Of a stretch of 64,000 nt of DNA, positions 16,657 through 24,111 are shown piece after piece; position 1 is the first letter of the stretch, and each line of letters begins with the position of its first letter. This stretch comes from Vibrio sp. VB16 (GTDB lineage: Bacteria > Pseudomonadota > Gammaproteobacteria > Enterobacterales > Vibrionaceae). The stretch is taken from the NCBI RefSeq assembly GCF_015594925.2, contig NZ_CP087590.1, positions 682,001-746,000 of the forward strand, given 5' to 3'. The notes beneath the pieces were generated by a model. The model made no database searches, had not been told where the DNA came from, and saw only the letters and a list, made by a program, of their open reading frames with translations. Both the position numbers and the translations under genes were made by a program.

Positions 16657-16839
16657 AGTGACACGATAATCTAGATAAAAGCCTTGCCCTGACTGCTCTG
16701 TGGGCTATTTTAATGATCCGTTCAATGTCGTAAAAATCGTGACACCTACTCGTAATTCATTATTTCATAGCGTAGCCGCTACTTGATTGTTATTGCAATT
16801 AAAATACGCTAAATCTGTGGGAGTCTTCAAGTAAAAGTT

Positions 16840-16890
16840 GGACGCCGGTTCAACTCCCTATTACGAAATGCGGACGCCAGTTCAACTCCT
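16840..16890 (+). repeat. Two tandem tmRNA T-arm-like fragments, inverted relative to ssrA
   Basis: GGACGCCGGTTCAACTCCCT (16840-16859) and GGACGCCAGTTCAACTCC (16872-16889) copy the tmRNA 3' segment GGACGCGGGTTCAACTCC, including the tmRNA-specific GGACGC. They are on the plus strand, 32 bp apart, while ssrA is on the minus strand. Confidence 0.6.
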
Positions 16891-17067
16891 TATTAAATCA
16901 ACTTATCATAAATATCATGTTAACTAATAGTGTGAAAATAGTGAGAGCTAACTAATAAAAAGCAAAGATCTTTAGTGAGTACTAACTACTAACTAGTTGA
17001 TAAAAAAGAAATTGATCTATTTTTAATCTGAGCTATTTTTGTTAAGTAATAAGATTAAGGTGAGCGA

Positions 17068-18138
17068 TTGATGAAAAAATTTCCTGAAAGTGGTTTTGAT
17101 TATCATGCAAGGTTACTTCTCGCTGATGGCTCTACTGATCTTCTTGGTCGGGTTATTTCAAATAGGAAGAAACTTGCAGTCAAAACTTATAATTTTCAGA
17201 CACAAAAAATCGAATCTCAGTTGATAGAAGGTTGGTATAGGATGCCGGTTGAAGAGAATTGGTTACACGTATTATTTAGAGGAGGAAGAAATGGTCGAAG
17301 TGGTTTTAAGTGTTTATCTTCCCAAAAATTGTTTGATGGAATAAATGAAAAAACTGTCATTGAATTAGATCTAGGTGATACAGTTTCGCGCATAGAAAAA
17401 ACGTATTATACAGATCTACAACATCAAATTATTTTAGGTGGAATATTGGGTGATAGTAGCTTACGTTTTGAAAAAAGCCCTAGAGGTCACGTGAGGTTTG
17501 CTCATGGTTATAAACAAGCCGAGTACATGAAGTATAAGGCGGAGTTGCTTAATTTAGATGTAAAACTTCGACCTAATGGCGTTACCTACGCAGATTCAGA
17601 GAGATGTGAAGAATTTTCTAGATATAGCGATATTTCAAAGCATAAAGCAATACTAGATTTGCCATTGAAATATATTGAGCTATTAACCCCCATATGCATC
17701 GCTATTTGGTACATGGATGATGGACATCATGTGAGAGCAAAAAAATATGGAGCAGGGGGATGTTCTATTGCGGCAAAAAAATTAACCAAAAAAAACCTGA
17801 CTTTGATTGCTGACAAGATCGACGAGCTAGGTTTAGGTAGAGCCAATGTAAGAGAGGGGGTAGGGCTATTTTTTTATGGGAAAGAGTCGATTCTGTTTCA
17901 AGAAGGGATTTCATTATATGTCCCGGATTGTATGGAATATAAAATTAGCCCATGGTATCGAAAAACTGAAGATGATTTTTCCTGTGAAATAATTGCACCG
18001 ATAGAAACTTTATACCCTTGCGAGCTTATTCATCGGTGGGCTACAGTTCCGCCCAGAGATAACCGTTACAAATACTCCTTAAAAACACGCAATAATAATT
18101 GTTTCTTGAGTGGAGTTTTGGTGCATTTATCAGGATAA
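17068..18138 (+). CDS. Free-standing intein-like LAGLIDADG homing endonuclease
   Basis: The 356-residue protein combines a Hint-like shell with a LAGLIDADG core. Residues 12-110 (HARLLLADGSTDLLGRV, LAVKTYNFQTQKIESQLIEG, ELDLGDTV) follow the N-terminal half of an intein. Residues 121-219 hold two LAGLIDADG helices, IILGGILGDSSL (Asp129) and AIWYMDDG (Asp217/218). The end, NNCFLSGVLVHLSG, imitates an intein C-terminus. The splicing residues are gone: no Cys/Ser1, no TxxH histidine and no terminal Asn, so it should not splice. It stands alone, as yeast HO does. The start follows AAGGTGAG. Upstream lie two tmRNA-like fragments. Confidence 0.72.
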   Translation: MMKKFPESGFDYHARLLLADGSTDLLGRVISNRKKLAVKTYNFQTQKIESQLIEGWYRMPVEENWLHVLFRGGRNGRSGFKCLSSQKLFDGINEKTVIELDLGDTVSRIEKTYYTDLQHQIILGGILGDSSLRFEKSPRGHVRFAHGYKQAEYMKYKAELLNLDVKLRPNGVTYADSERCEEFSRYSDISKHKAILDLPLKYIELLTPICIAIWYMDDGHHVRAKKYGAGGCSIAAKKLTKKNLTLIADKIDELGLGRANVREGVGLFFYGKESILFQEGISLYVPDCMEYKISPWYRKTEDDFSCEIIAPIETLYPCELIHRWATVPPRDNRYKYSLKTRNNNCFLSGVLVHLSG

Positions 18139-18216
18139 GAAAAATAGTTTTGCTAGCTAGAATAACTATACATGAACGATGTTATTAGCCTGTGTTTAAC
18201 AAGGTGTGCAGCTATT

Positions 18217-18528
18217 CTAAAGCTTACAACTTAAGACTTTGTCACCATTTGAGTTCATTGCAGACAATGTCAATTTGCCACCCAATGCCTGTATATATCG
18301 GCTAAGCACTGAAACGGTAATATCTAATCCTGAGTGCTCAATTTGCTCGAAATCGTCTTGAGTCAGCGTCGACTCAGCAAGTAGCTGTTCCTTGGTTTTT
18401 CCGCTGTGCTCCATCAATTTCATTAGCTGTATGCTAAACAACATATGGGATGTTTTTGATTCACATAATTTCAACTCTTCTTCTGAAAAAAGTTTATCAA
18501 GCTCAGAGAGTGGTCGACTTTTTGACAT
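18217..18528 (-). CDS. Solitary XRE-family regulator (HigA-like)
   Basis: The 103-residue protein has a C-terminal Cro/CI-type helix-turn-helix (KTKEQLLAESTLTQDDFEQI, about residues 45-70) followed by VSVLSRYIQALGGKLTLSA, typical of HigA-type antitoxins. No toxin gene is adjacent, so it may be an orphan or act on the island. It lies 85 bp downstream of the serine recombinase on the same strand. Confidence 0.75.
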   Translation of the reverse strand: MSKSRPLSELDKLFSEEELKLCESKTSHMLFSIQLMKLMEHSGKTKEQLLAESTLTQDDFEQIEHSGLDITVSVLSRYIQALGGKLTLSAMNSNGDKVLSCKL

Positions 18529-18589
18529 GACTGCACCTTTTAAGATAAAAATGAATAACAGACCAATCTAGAAGCAATTGGCTAAGGTA

Positions 18590-18604
18590 TTAGTATAGTA
18601 CTAA
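18590..18604. promoter_or_regulatory. Palindrome upstream of the XRE gene
   Basis: TTAGTA and TACTAA arms flank TAG, 62 bp before the XRE start. It could be the regulator's own operator. Function inferred from position only. Confidence 0.3.
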
Positions 18605-18612
18605 GTATTAAC

Positions 18613-19161
18613 CTATTTGAGAACACGCTGAACAGTTGATGGATTACATTCTACTTCTGTGGCTATTTTTCGTATGGAAAGACCTGCTTCTCTAAGTTCT
18701 AGGATCTTACTGTTTCGAATGCTATTTGGTGTCCGTCCTTTGTATTTTCCATTCGATACAGCCTTTGCAATCCCTTCGGCTTGTCGTTCTCGAATAATAG
18801 AGCGTTCGAATTGAGCTACAGCACCAAGCATGTTCAGCATCAGCTCAGCTATGGGAGTGCTTTCTCCTGAGGTGAAGTTTAGTCCCTCTTTGTGGAAGCG
18901 CACGGTAACACCGCCACTGTTCCAATCCGTAACAAGCTTTCTCAAATCGTCCAGAGAGCGTGCTAGACGGTCGATAGAATGAACATGAACAATATCGCCT
19001 TCTCGTGCGTACTCGATCAATCTGGCAAGCTCAGGACGATCTGTGCTACCTCCACTTGCTTTGTCTTCAAAGACCTTATCAAAACCTATTTTGCAATCGG
19101 CTAATTGTCGGTCTGTGTTTTGCTCAACGCTGCTTACTCTGATGTACGCTAGTTCGGCCAT
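18613..19161 (-). CDS. Serine recombinase (resolvase/invertase family)
   Basis: The 182-residue protein is a small serine recombinase: catalytic Ser in AYIRVSSVEQNTDRQ (Ser9/10), the GDIVHVHSIDRLARSLDDL block, the MLNMLGAVAQFERSIIRERQAEGI dimer helix (about residues 105-128), and a C-terminal Hin-type helix-turn-helix (AGLSIRKIATEVECNPSTVQRVLK). It is full length for the resolvase group. It could resolve or invert DNA within the island. A candidate target lies in the 490-bp gap upstream of its start. Confidence 0.92.
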   Translation of the reverse strand: MAELAYIRVSSVEQNTDRQLADCKIGFDKVFEDKASGGSTDRPELARLIEYAREGDIVHVHSIDRLARSLDDLRKLVTDWNSGGVTVRFHKEGLNFTSGESTPIAELMLNMLGAVAQFERSIIRERQAEGIAKAVSNGKYKGRTPNSIRNSKILELREAGLSIRKIATEVECNPSTVQRVLK

Positions 19162-19652
19162 GTTGCCCTCTCTGTATGCTTTTGACTCTAGACAGTAGTC
19201 ATACTAGCGTGTGCAAAAAGGGAAATCGGGTCTAATGCACACAGGATATGGGGTCTGTCACAAGTATGCTTTAGAGTGTACTTAAATGCGTACGAGAGTC
19301 GGGAGAGAATTCGGAAGATTTTGGACTAATCGAACAGAATATAAGATGTTTTTGGTGAGTAAAAAACAGCGTTTGGTGGAATAAAAAGTAAATGCCAATT
19401 ATTCCTTTAATTTCATATTGATATCGATTTCTAACGCTGTTTAAACGCTATGCTAATGCTATGTAAAAATGAGGGTTTCACCTAAGGGCATATGTCAATA
19501 TGCACCTTATTTTTATTTTGTAGGCAGTTTAGATAAATGTGACGGAATGCTGATAAATTCAAACTGCCTCTCTAACTATCCCTGCTTCACTGTTGAAAAT
19601 GCTCATTCAAACCGGAATCTAGTTCTTACTGTCGATAAATTGAGAATCTACC
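19162..19652. other. Divergent region between recombinase and HUH-type gene
   Basis: The gap holds a 7-bp inverted repeat GTGTGCA/TGCACAC at 19209-19242 spanning 34 bp, the size of a resolvase subsite, close to the recombinase start. Near 19434-19462 short GCTATG/GCTAATGCTATG repeats precede the HUH-type gene and could belong to an origin. A 63-codon frame (19469-19660) overlaps the HUH start but has no family match or clear ribosome site, so I leave it out. Confidence 0.4.
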
Positions 19653-20612
19653 ATGCTTGAAAAAGAGCCTGAACCATTAAAAAGTGACAAAGAAGAAGCG
19701 GGAATAGATGTGGCGCACTTTGACCATGAAGGCGCTTCAGTTTCCATGGTGGAAGGAAAGGTTGAGCCCATGCTAGCCAAGGGATTACGTATGATGGCGT
19801 TGAATGGCTCTACGTACCGAACTATTACCTCAAATAGACCTACTATAGATACTCCTTTAATAGACCCTAAGAAGGGTAATGGACAGCATAAGATTAAAGA
19901 TACGTTTGGTAAGAAAGCGTATCAACACAATGATGCCTTAACTACTGCCTTTATCCTTCTTAAAGAGAAAGGTGCTGCGACAAGAAAGGATGCTTTATTC
20001 ATTACAGTGACATTGGACGATGAAACCAACCTGAAGCTAAGAAAGCAAGACAAGGACGTTAATAAAGAAACGATGATACGCACGGTCTCTAGATGGTTTA
20101 GAGCTTATAATTACATGACAGACGCTATTGTAGTGATAGAAGAGTGTCCGGTATCCGTTGTAAAGCATGAGAACGATACCTACCGTCGTTTGCATCTGCA
20201 TATCGTTACTACGTTGAACGAAAATGAGCGTCGGATGGCTGAGGTTGGGTTATTGAAAGATAAGTGTCAGCAAATACAAGTTAAAGACACTTGGCTTCAT
20301 AGAAGGCCATACACGAGTGATGATGAATGGGAAGAAGAAGACTTTGGTCCCATCCCTATCGATTCGATTGATCCAGGTGCTGAGTATTGGTTGAATGCGT
20401 TTGTAGAAGAGAAGGTTAGTAGAGCGACCGGTGAGGTTTATAAAGAAGTCTGCCGTGAGTTTCCGGTTTGTTTACGTGGAGTTGATTACATGTCCAAGGG
20501 GATTCAAAAATCGATTGGTCGGGGGAATAACTATACATTAATAGGGCTAGAAGGTTACAGAGAACGACGCTCAGAGTTGTCTCGTCTTGCGCGTGAGTTG
20601 TTAGCTGAATAA
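19653..20612 (+). CDS. HUH-type replication initiator-like protein
   Basis: The 319-residue protein shows, in order, the three motifs of rolling-circle initiators: LFITVTL (about residues 112-118), the HUH pair in RRLHLHIVTTL (about 178-188), and VDYMSKGIQKS (Y..K, about 274-284) with the candidate catalytic Tyr. Such enzymes nick one strand at an origin and stay joined through the Tyr. I cannot place it in a named family; inovirus Gp2-type proteins are the nearest I can think of. It is a single gene. It may once have allowed the island or a phage satellite to replicate. Confidence 0.58.
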   Translation: MLEKEPEPLKSDKEEAGIDVAHFDHEGASVSMVEGKVEPMLAKGLRMMALNGSTYRTITSNRPTIDTPLIDPKKGNGQHKIKDTFGKKAYQHNDALTTAFILLKEKGAATRKDALFITVTLDDETNLKLRKQDKDVNKETMIRTVSRWFRAYNYMTDAIVVIEECPVSVVKHENDTYRRLHLHIVTTLNENERRMAEVGLLKDKCQQIQVKDTWLHRRPYTSDDEWEEEDFGPIPIDSIDPGAEYWLNAFVEEKVSRATGEVYKEVCREFPVCLRGVDYMSKGIQKSIGRGNNYTLIGLEGYRERRSELSRLARELLAE

Positions 20613-21419
20613 TGACAAAGCAGCTCCTGATGATGTTCAGGGGCTAATGCTATATACGGAAGTCCTAGAGATAAGTGTAAGGTCTATATGATGTTCACAC
20701 TGAGTAAGTCTGCTTTTGAGTTTGCCCTTATACTTAGCCAAATTTATTGAATAAAAATTCTTAACTAGAACATTAAGCCTTGGTATAACTAGTCGTTCAT
20801 AAGCAACGTGTATTGACTGCCGAGTAATGACCTCTAATCGAGCGTAGCATTGTGGTATCGTTTTATAGCATTAAAACAGCAATTGCGATTCGTAGGTGTC
20901 ATTTAATGCAATGTTGTTGTGAAAGCGAAGCTAGGGTTGTAGGTTGAACGTTTGCAAATGGTGAGTATCGAGAAGTTGGCTAAGAAAGTTCTGCCTCAAA
21001 ACCATTTAGAACATTTGTTCCACATATTTGATACCTCCAAATTTAGGTAAACTTTTCTAATGTGTGGGAGCAGCTATGTCAGCCCTTTTACCTACTCATG
21101 CGTACAGTTTGTCGGATTTATGTGGTCGTAAAGCATGAAAATAGCTTGTTTTACCGAGAGAACTGGCTCGTTTTGTCGGTAGAAGAATTGATAATCAATT
21201 GGTAATCAAAAGGTTTGCGTTACTCATCCCTAAGATAACGCGATTTTTTAAAAAGTGATAACACGCCATCTTGTTTTAATGTGATAGCAGAATGCGAAAT
21301 ACGATGTTTATGCTTTATTTTTTAGAGGGTTATGGTAGCTTGGCGGAAAGTTACGCAGGCAGAAAAACGAGACTTCTTGTTATTAAGAATGTTAGCACTC
21401 ATTGGGAGTAATTAAGTAC
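20613..21419. other. 807-bp region without intact gene
   Basis: Apart from a short transposase-like fragment at 20958-21050, I see no coding sequence, RNA gene or strong hairpin. Its right end (about 21280-21400) may contain the start of the integron-type cassette, but no clear attC site could be drawn there. Confidence 0.45.
20958..21050 (+). pseudogene. Possible N-terminal fragment of an IS4-type transposase
   Basis: A 30-codon frame (MVSIEKLAKKVLPQNHLEHL and on) resembles the first residues of IS4-group transposases. It is cut by a stop and followed by frames that do not continue the family. No inverted repeats are seen. Confidence 0.25.
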
Positions 21420-22178
21420 GTGTTTACAAAAAAAGAAATTAAAAAGTTTGTTGAAAAAGCCGCAAACCATTGGCTATTTCCTGATTTTACAAACAAATTA
21501 ACGTGGTTTGTTGCATCTCTTGGTGGCGTGATTTTGGCAACGCCCACCCCGTTGAAAGAAATTGTGTATAACTTCTTAGTTGATACGATCAACCTTAATA
21601 GTGGAGAGCACTACTCACTTGCAGAGCTTCAATCTGGTTCAGTCGATCCAGTGGTTGGGCTTGGTTTAATAGTATTTGCACTTGCTCATAATTTGGCAAA
21701 TAAGTTTTTAACTTGTAAGTCTCAGGAGTTTGCATCAAAAGATAAGCAAAAACTCAGGCAAGTCGATGTAGAGTTGTTTAACCGCTTTCTCGTTGACTTT
21801 CCATCAGATGGTTATTCTGTACCATTTCTAAAAGACCATGACCTTGGTGGTTCATACCACAATAATAGTCTCAACGACATCAATAAGTTTGTAAATGAAT
21901 GGGATAACGTTGAGTGTCATTTTTTAAATGGTGAGCTTGAAGAGAAGAGAGCTGAACTGTGGAGTAAGTGTCACGCTTTTGTTTACCTACTTGCGTCTCG
22001 TTCATATAGTTTAAATAGCAGCTCGATGTTTTCATGTGTACCTGATGCATACAGGGGAGCTTGGGACTATCCGAAACACGTAGATGAACAACTTTCAGAG
22101 CTCAATGAGAAAGCCGCGGAATGTTATCAGTTGCATCAAGCATTCGTTCTTTTTGCACGTCGAGAGTTAAAGTGCTAA
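21420..22178 (+). CDS. Integron-type cassette protein with two membrane segments
   Basis: The 252-residue product has two hydrophobic segments near the N-terminus (LTWFVASLGGVILATP and VVGLGLIVFALAHNLANKFL), then about 170 polar residues expected in the cytosol. I recognise no family. The stop codon lies inside the left end of an attC site (22176), the normal arrangement in an integron cassette. The start is uncertain: GGGAG at 21404-21408 best serves the GTG at 21420, while a TTG at 21402 is also in frame. Confidence 0.7.
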   Translation: MFTKKEIKKFVEKAANHWLFPDFTNKLTWFVASLGGVILATPTPLKEIVYNFLVDTINLNSGEHYSLAELQSGSVDPVVGLGLIVFALAHNLANKFLTCKSQEFASKDKQKLRQVDVELFNRFLVDFPSDGYSVPFLKDHDLGGSYHNNSLNDINKFVNEWDNVECHFLNGELEEKRAELWSKCHAFVYLLASRSYSLNSSSMFSCVPDAYRGAWDYPKHVDEQLSELNEKAAECYQLHQAFVLFARRELKC

Positions 22179-22292
22179 CAAATTGCTTAAGAGTGACAGC
22201 TAACCTTTGGCATATTTGATTTGGTCGGCTTTAGTGTCTACGGGGCTTTGCTTGGTCTATGTAGGGGGTAGCTGCACTTTAGCAAGGCGTTA
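22176..22292 (+). repeat. attC site 1 (VCR-like)
   Basis: The left arm from TAAC at 22176 (TAACAAATTGCTTAAGAGTG) pairs imperfectly with the right arm ending GCGTTA at 22292. Total length of about 117 bp matches Vibrio attC sites. It follows the cassette gene directly. Confidence 0.75.
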
Positions 22293-22640
22293 CTTTTCCA
22301 TACGCGAGCTAATCCGTTACATCCTAATTCAGTAATATAACTGACTCGGTTTTGTCCATAGACGAGTTGTATGAGAAGTACGGCTAAGAAGTTTATGCCC
22401 CTTTGTTGCTTAGATCTTTTACTCACTCACACCCTATTAATGGGCTTTTTCCCTACTAAAAATTATCCGAGTGCAACAAATCAAAAAGTTATGACTCACG
22501 TTGCAACTTAACTTATCTCTTTTTCGCTAAGCTATTGATTTAAAGTTGAAGGCTTAAAAGAAAAACCGCATTATATTTCCATGAAGTACGGCTAATCGGC
22601 GTATAGAAAGCGTTATAAGCCCAACCAAGTCCGAGGAAAT
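22293..22640. other. Non-coding part of cassette 2
   Basis: This 348-bp stretch lies between attC 1 and the next cassette gene. Its first 120 bases share loose similarity with the sequence after attC 3 (about 23930-24010, TTTTCCATAC and GTCCA..GAGTTGTA). I see no supported gene. Confidence 0.4.
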
Positions 22641-23204
22641 ATGGATACTATAAGACTAAGTAAATTTGATGCGGCTGAACGTCAGTTTCGTCAGGCAATT
22701 CGACTTTTCTTTGATGAAGGCGATGAGGTATCTGTTCATACGCTTGTTGAGGCTGCTAATCAAGTTTTCAGTGATTTAGGTAAGAAACAAGGTATTAAAG
22801 GTCCAATTAGGGAAAGTGATTGGATTAAACCTGAAAAGAAAAAAGAATGGCGAAATCACGTATTTAAAAGTAGAAATTTTTTCAAGCATGCAGCCAAAGA
22901 TATTGACGACATTTTAGAGTTTAAAGTGTTATTTAATCACCTGTCGATACTTGAAGGGCTGTATATGTATCATCAGTTTAAAGGTAAATGGGTACCAGAA
23001 ACGATGTGCTACTACTTCTGGTTTGCAGATCGATACCCTGAACTTCTGGTCAAGGAAGATCCGTTTAATACTGAAGTACTGTCAGTTTTTGAATCAAAGC
23101 GATTCTCATCTCCAGTAGAACTGTCGTTAATGAACGACCTAATTAAGTCTATGTATAGCGGTGGTCATACCGTAAGCTATATCACTACAGAAATGGGCTT
23201 ATAA
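22641..23204 (+). CDS. Cassette protein with HEPN-type RNase motif
   Basis: The 187-residue protein is largely helical and contains RNFFKH at residues 78-83, which fits the R(N)x3H signature of HEPN ribonucleases. These are often toxins or defence effectors. It follows KSRNFFKHAAKDIDDILEF, with helices on both sides, as expected of the fold. The start is clear: GAGGAAAT before ATG at 22641. The stop lies at the edge of attC site 2. No antitoxin such as MNT is adjacent. The HEPN assignment rests on one motif plus helical character, so it is tentative. Confidence 0.6.
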   Translation: MDTIRLSKFDAAERQFRQAIRLFFDEGDEVSVHTLVEAANQVFSDLGKKQGIKGPIRESDWIKPEKKKEWRNHVFKSRNFFKHAAKDIDDILEFKVLFNHLSILEGLYMYHQFKGKWVPETMCYYFWFADRYPELLVKEDPFNTEVLSVFESKRFSSPVELSLMNDLIKSMYSGGHTVSYITTEMGL

Positions 23205-23303
23205 AAAGCGTTTAAGACGAATTCGCAACGCTTGGAATCTTGGTTTTGATTCAGCTTTAGTGTTTACGGCACAATGGTTTAGGCAAGGTGGTAATATTGC
23301 TCA
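23199..23303 (+). repeat. attC site 2 (VCR-like, partly degenerate)
   Basis: Bases 23220-23280 show the VCR central pattern (ATTCGCAACGCTTGG, then TTTAGTGTTTACGGCACAATGG and GGTTTAGGCAAGGTGGT). The outer arms are less well matched than at site 1. Confidence 0.65.
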
Positions 23304-23323
23304 CAACTTAATTGGGAGTTGAT

Positions 23324-23776
23324 ATGCGAACGAGAGAGTTAATGAAGAAAGTAGTTTTAGATAACAATGTATATGATGAGCTTCATCAAGACATAAGAAA
23401 GCTAAATTCACTTGTGTCACTTGTAAATAAAAAACAAATTGAAGTCTTAATGCCTATTGCTATAGAACGAGAGTTACAGAAAAGCCCTTATCGTAAAGAG
23501 CCTGCGGATCTAATGGTTCGTCGAGTTCATAATAGTGCTTTTGTTGCGGATATCTCACCTACTGATGTGTCTAGAGTTGGTAGTGGTAAGTTCTATACAC
23601 AGCATTTGGGGAATTCGAAGGCTAAAAACGCGATTGACGCTTTAATTGCAGACTTAGCAGCTCTTGAAGCTGACTATATTGTAACTAATGACAAAAGGTT
23701 TACTCGTCGATTTGATGAACTAGATACAAAGTGTAAGTGCATGAAGTTATTGGAACTATTCAACCAGTTCCAATAA
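23324..23776 (+). CDS. PIN-domain-like protein in integron cassette
   Basis: The 150-residue protein follows the PIN nuclease pattern: KKVVLDNNVYDEL with an early Asp (Asp13), AIERELQK with a Glu near residue 50, then NAIDALIADLAALEADYIVTNDKRF with the later acidic residues and the TND motif. PIN proteins such as VapC cleave RNA, usually under an antitoxin; none is adjacent. An in-frame TTG at 23312 precedes it, but GGGAG sits five bases before the ATG at 23324. The stop is the first element of attC 3. Confidence 0.7.
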   Translation: MRTRELMKKVVLDNNVYDELHQDIRKLNSLVSLVNKKQIEVLMPIAIERELQKSPYRKEPADLMVRRVHNSAFVADISPTDVSRVGSGKFYTQHLGNSKAKNAIDALIADLAALEADYIVTNDKRFTRRFDELDTKCKCMKLLELFNQFQ

Positions 23777-23875
23777 CAATTTTCTTAAGAGTGATTCGCA
23801 ATGCATGGCGTTTTCAGTTTACTTTGGGTTAAGTGTCTATGTCACAATGGTTTAGGTAGGGTGGTAGGCGCTGAT
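23774..23875 (+). repeat. attC site 3 (VCR-like, right end truncated)
   Basis: The left arm TAACAATTTTCTTAAGAGTG and the following ATTCGCAATGCATGGCG are good VCR sequence. The right part has GGTTTAGGTAGGGTGGTAGGCGCT but the final GTTA box is replaced by unrelated sequence, so this is where the cassette array ends. Confidence 0.72.
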
Positions 23876-24062
23876 TGATCCGCTCCGGTGGCACTGGACA
23901 CTCCCATAAACGATTTTTTCCATACTTTGAATAATTCATGAGTAGCTAAATTAGCAATCATGCTAAAACGGAATTGTCCAAATATGAGTTGTAAAATAGT
24001 CAGTTCTTAAGCTTATAGAGTCAATAGCTTTGATATGGTTATGACATCTAGTATTTACACTC

Positions 24063-24095
24063 AAAACGCGCTGTGTATAGCGTACAGCGCGTTTT
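24063..24095 (-). terminator. Hairpin downstream of integrase
   Basis: A perfect 12-bp inverted repeat (AAAACGCGCTGT and complement) with a 9-base loop lies 17 bp after the integrase stop. It is a likely terminator on either strand. Confidence 0.7.
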
Positions 24096-24111
24096 AGATA
24101 CTATCTATTCA

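Larger units (their letters stand above)
16500..17067. other. Gene-free island boundary region
   Basis: This 568-bp stretch holds a terminator hairpin, the degraded ssrA end (16629-16656) and two inverted ssrA-end-like fragments (16840-16890), each listed separately. From 16900 to 17067 it is very AT-rich with small overlapping repeats of the ACTAACTA type and presumably the promoter of the following gene. I see no other gene. Confidence 0.6.

Noticed and set aside
19469..19660. 63-codon frame overlapping the HUH-type gene start
   Set aside because: Overlap by a few bases could mean coupling, but there is no good ribosome site and no recognisable domain.
22238..22426. 62-codon minus-strand frame
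   Set aside because: It reads back through attC site 1 and has no family match.
23880..23925. Possible IS end after attC 3
   Set aside because: I could not find a matching inverted end or target duplication.
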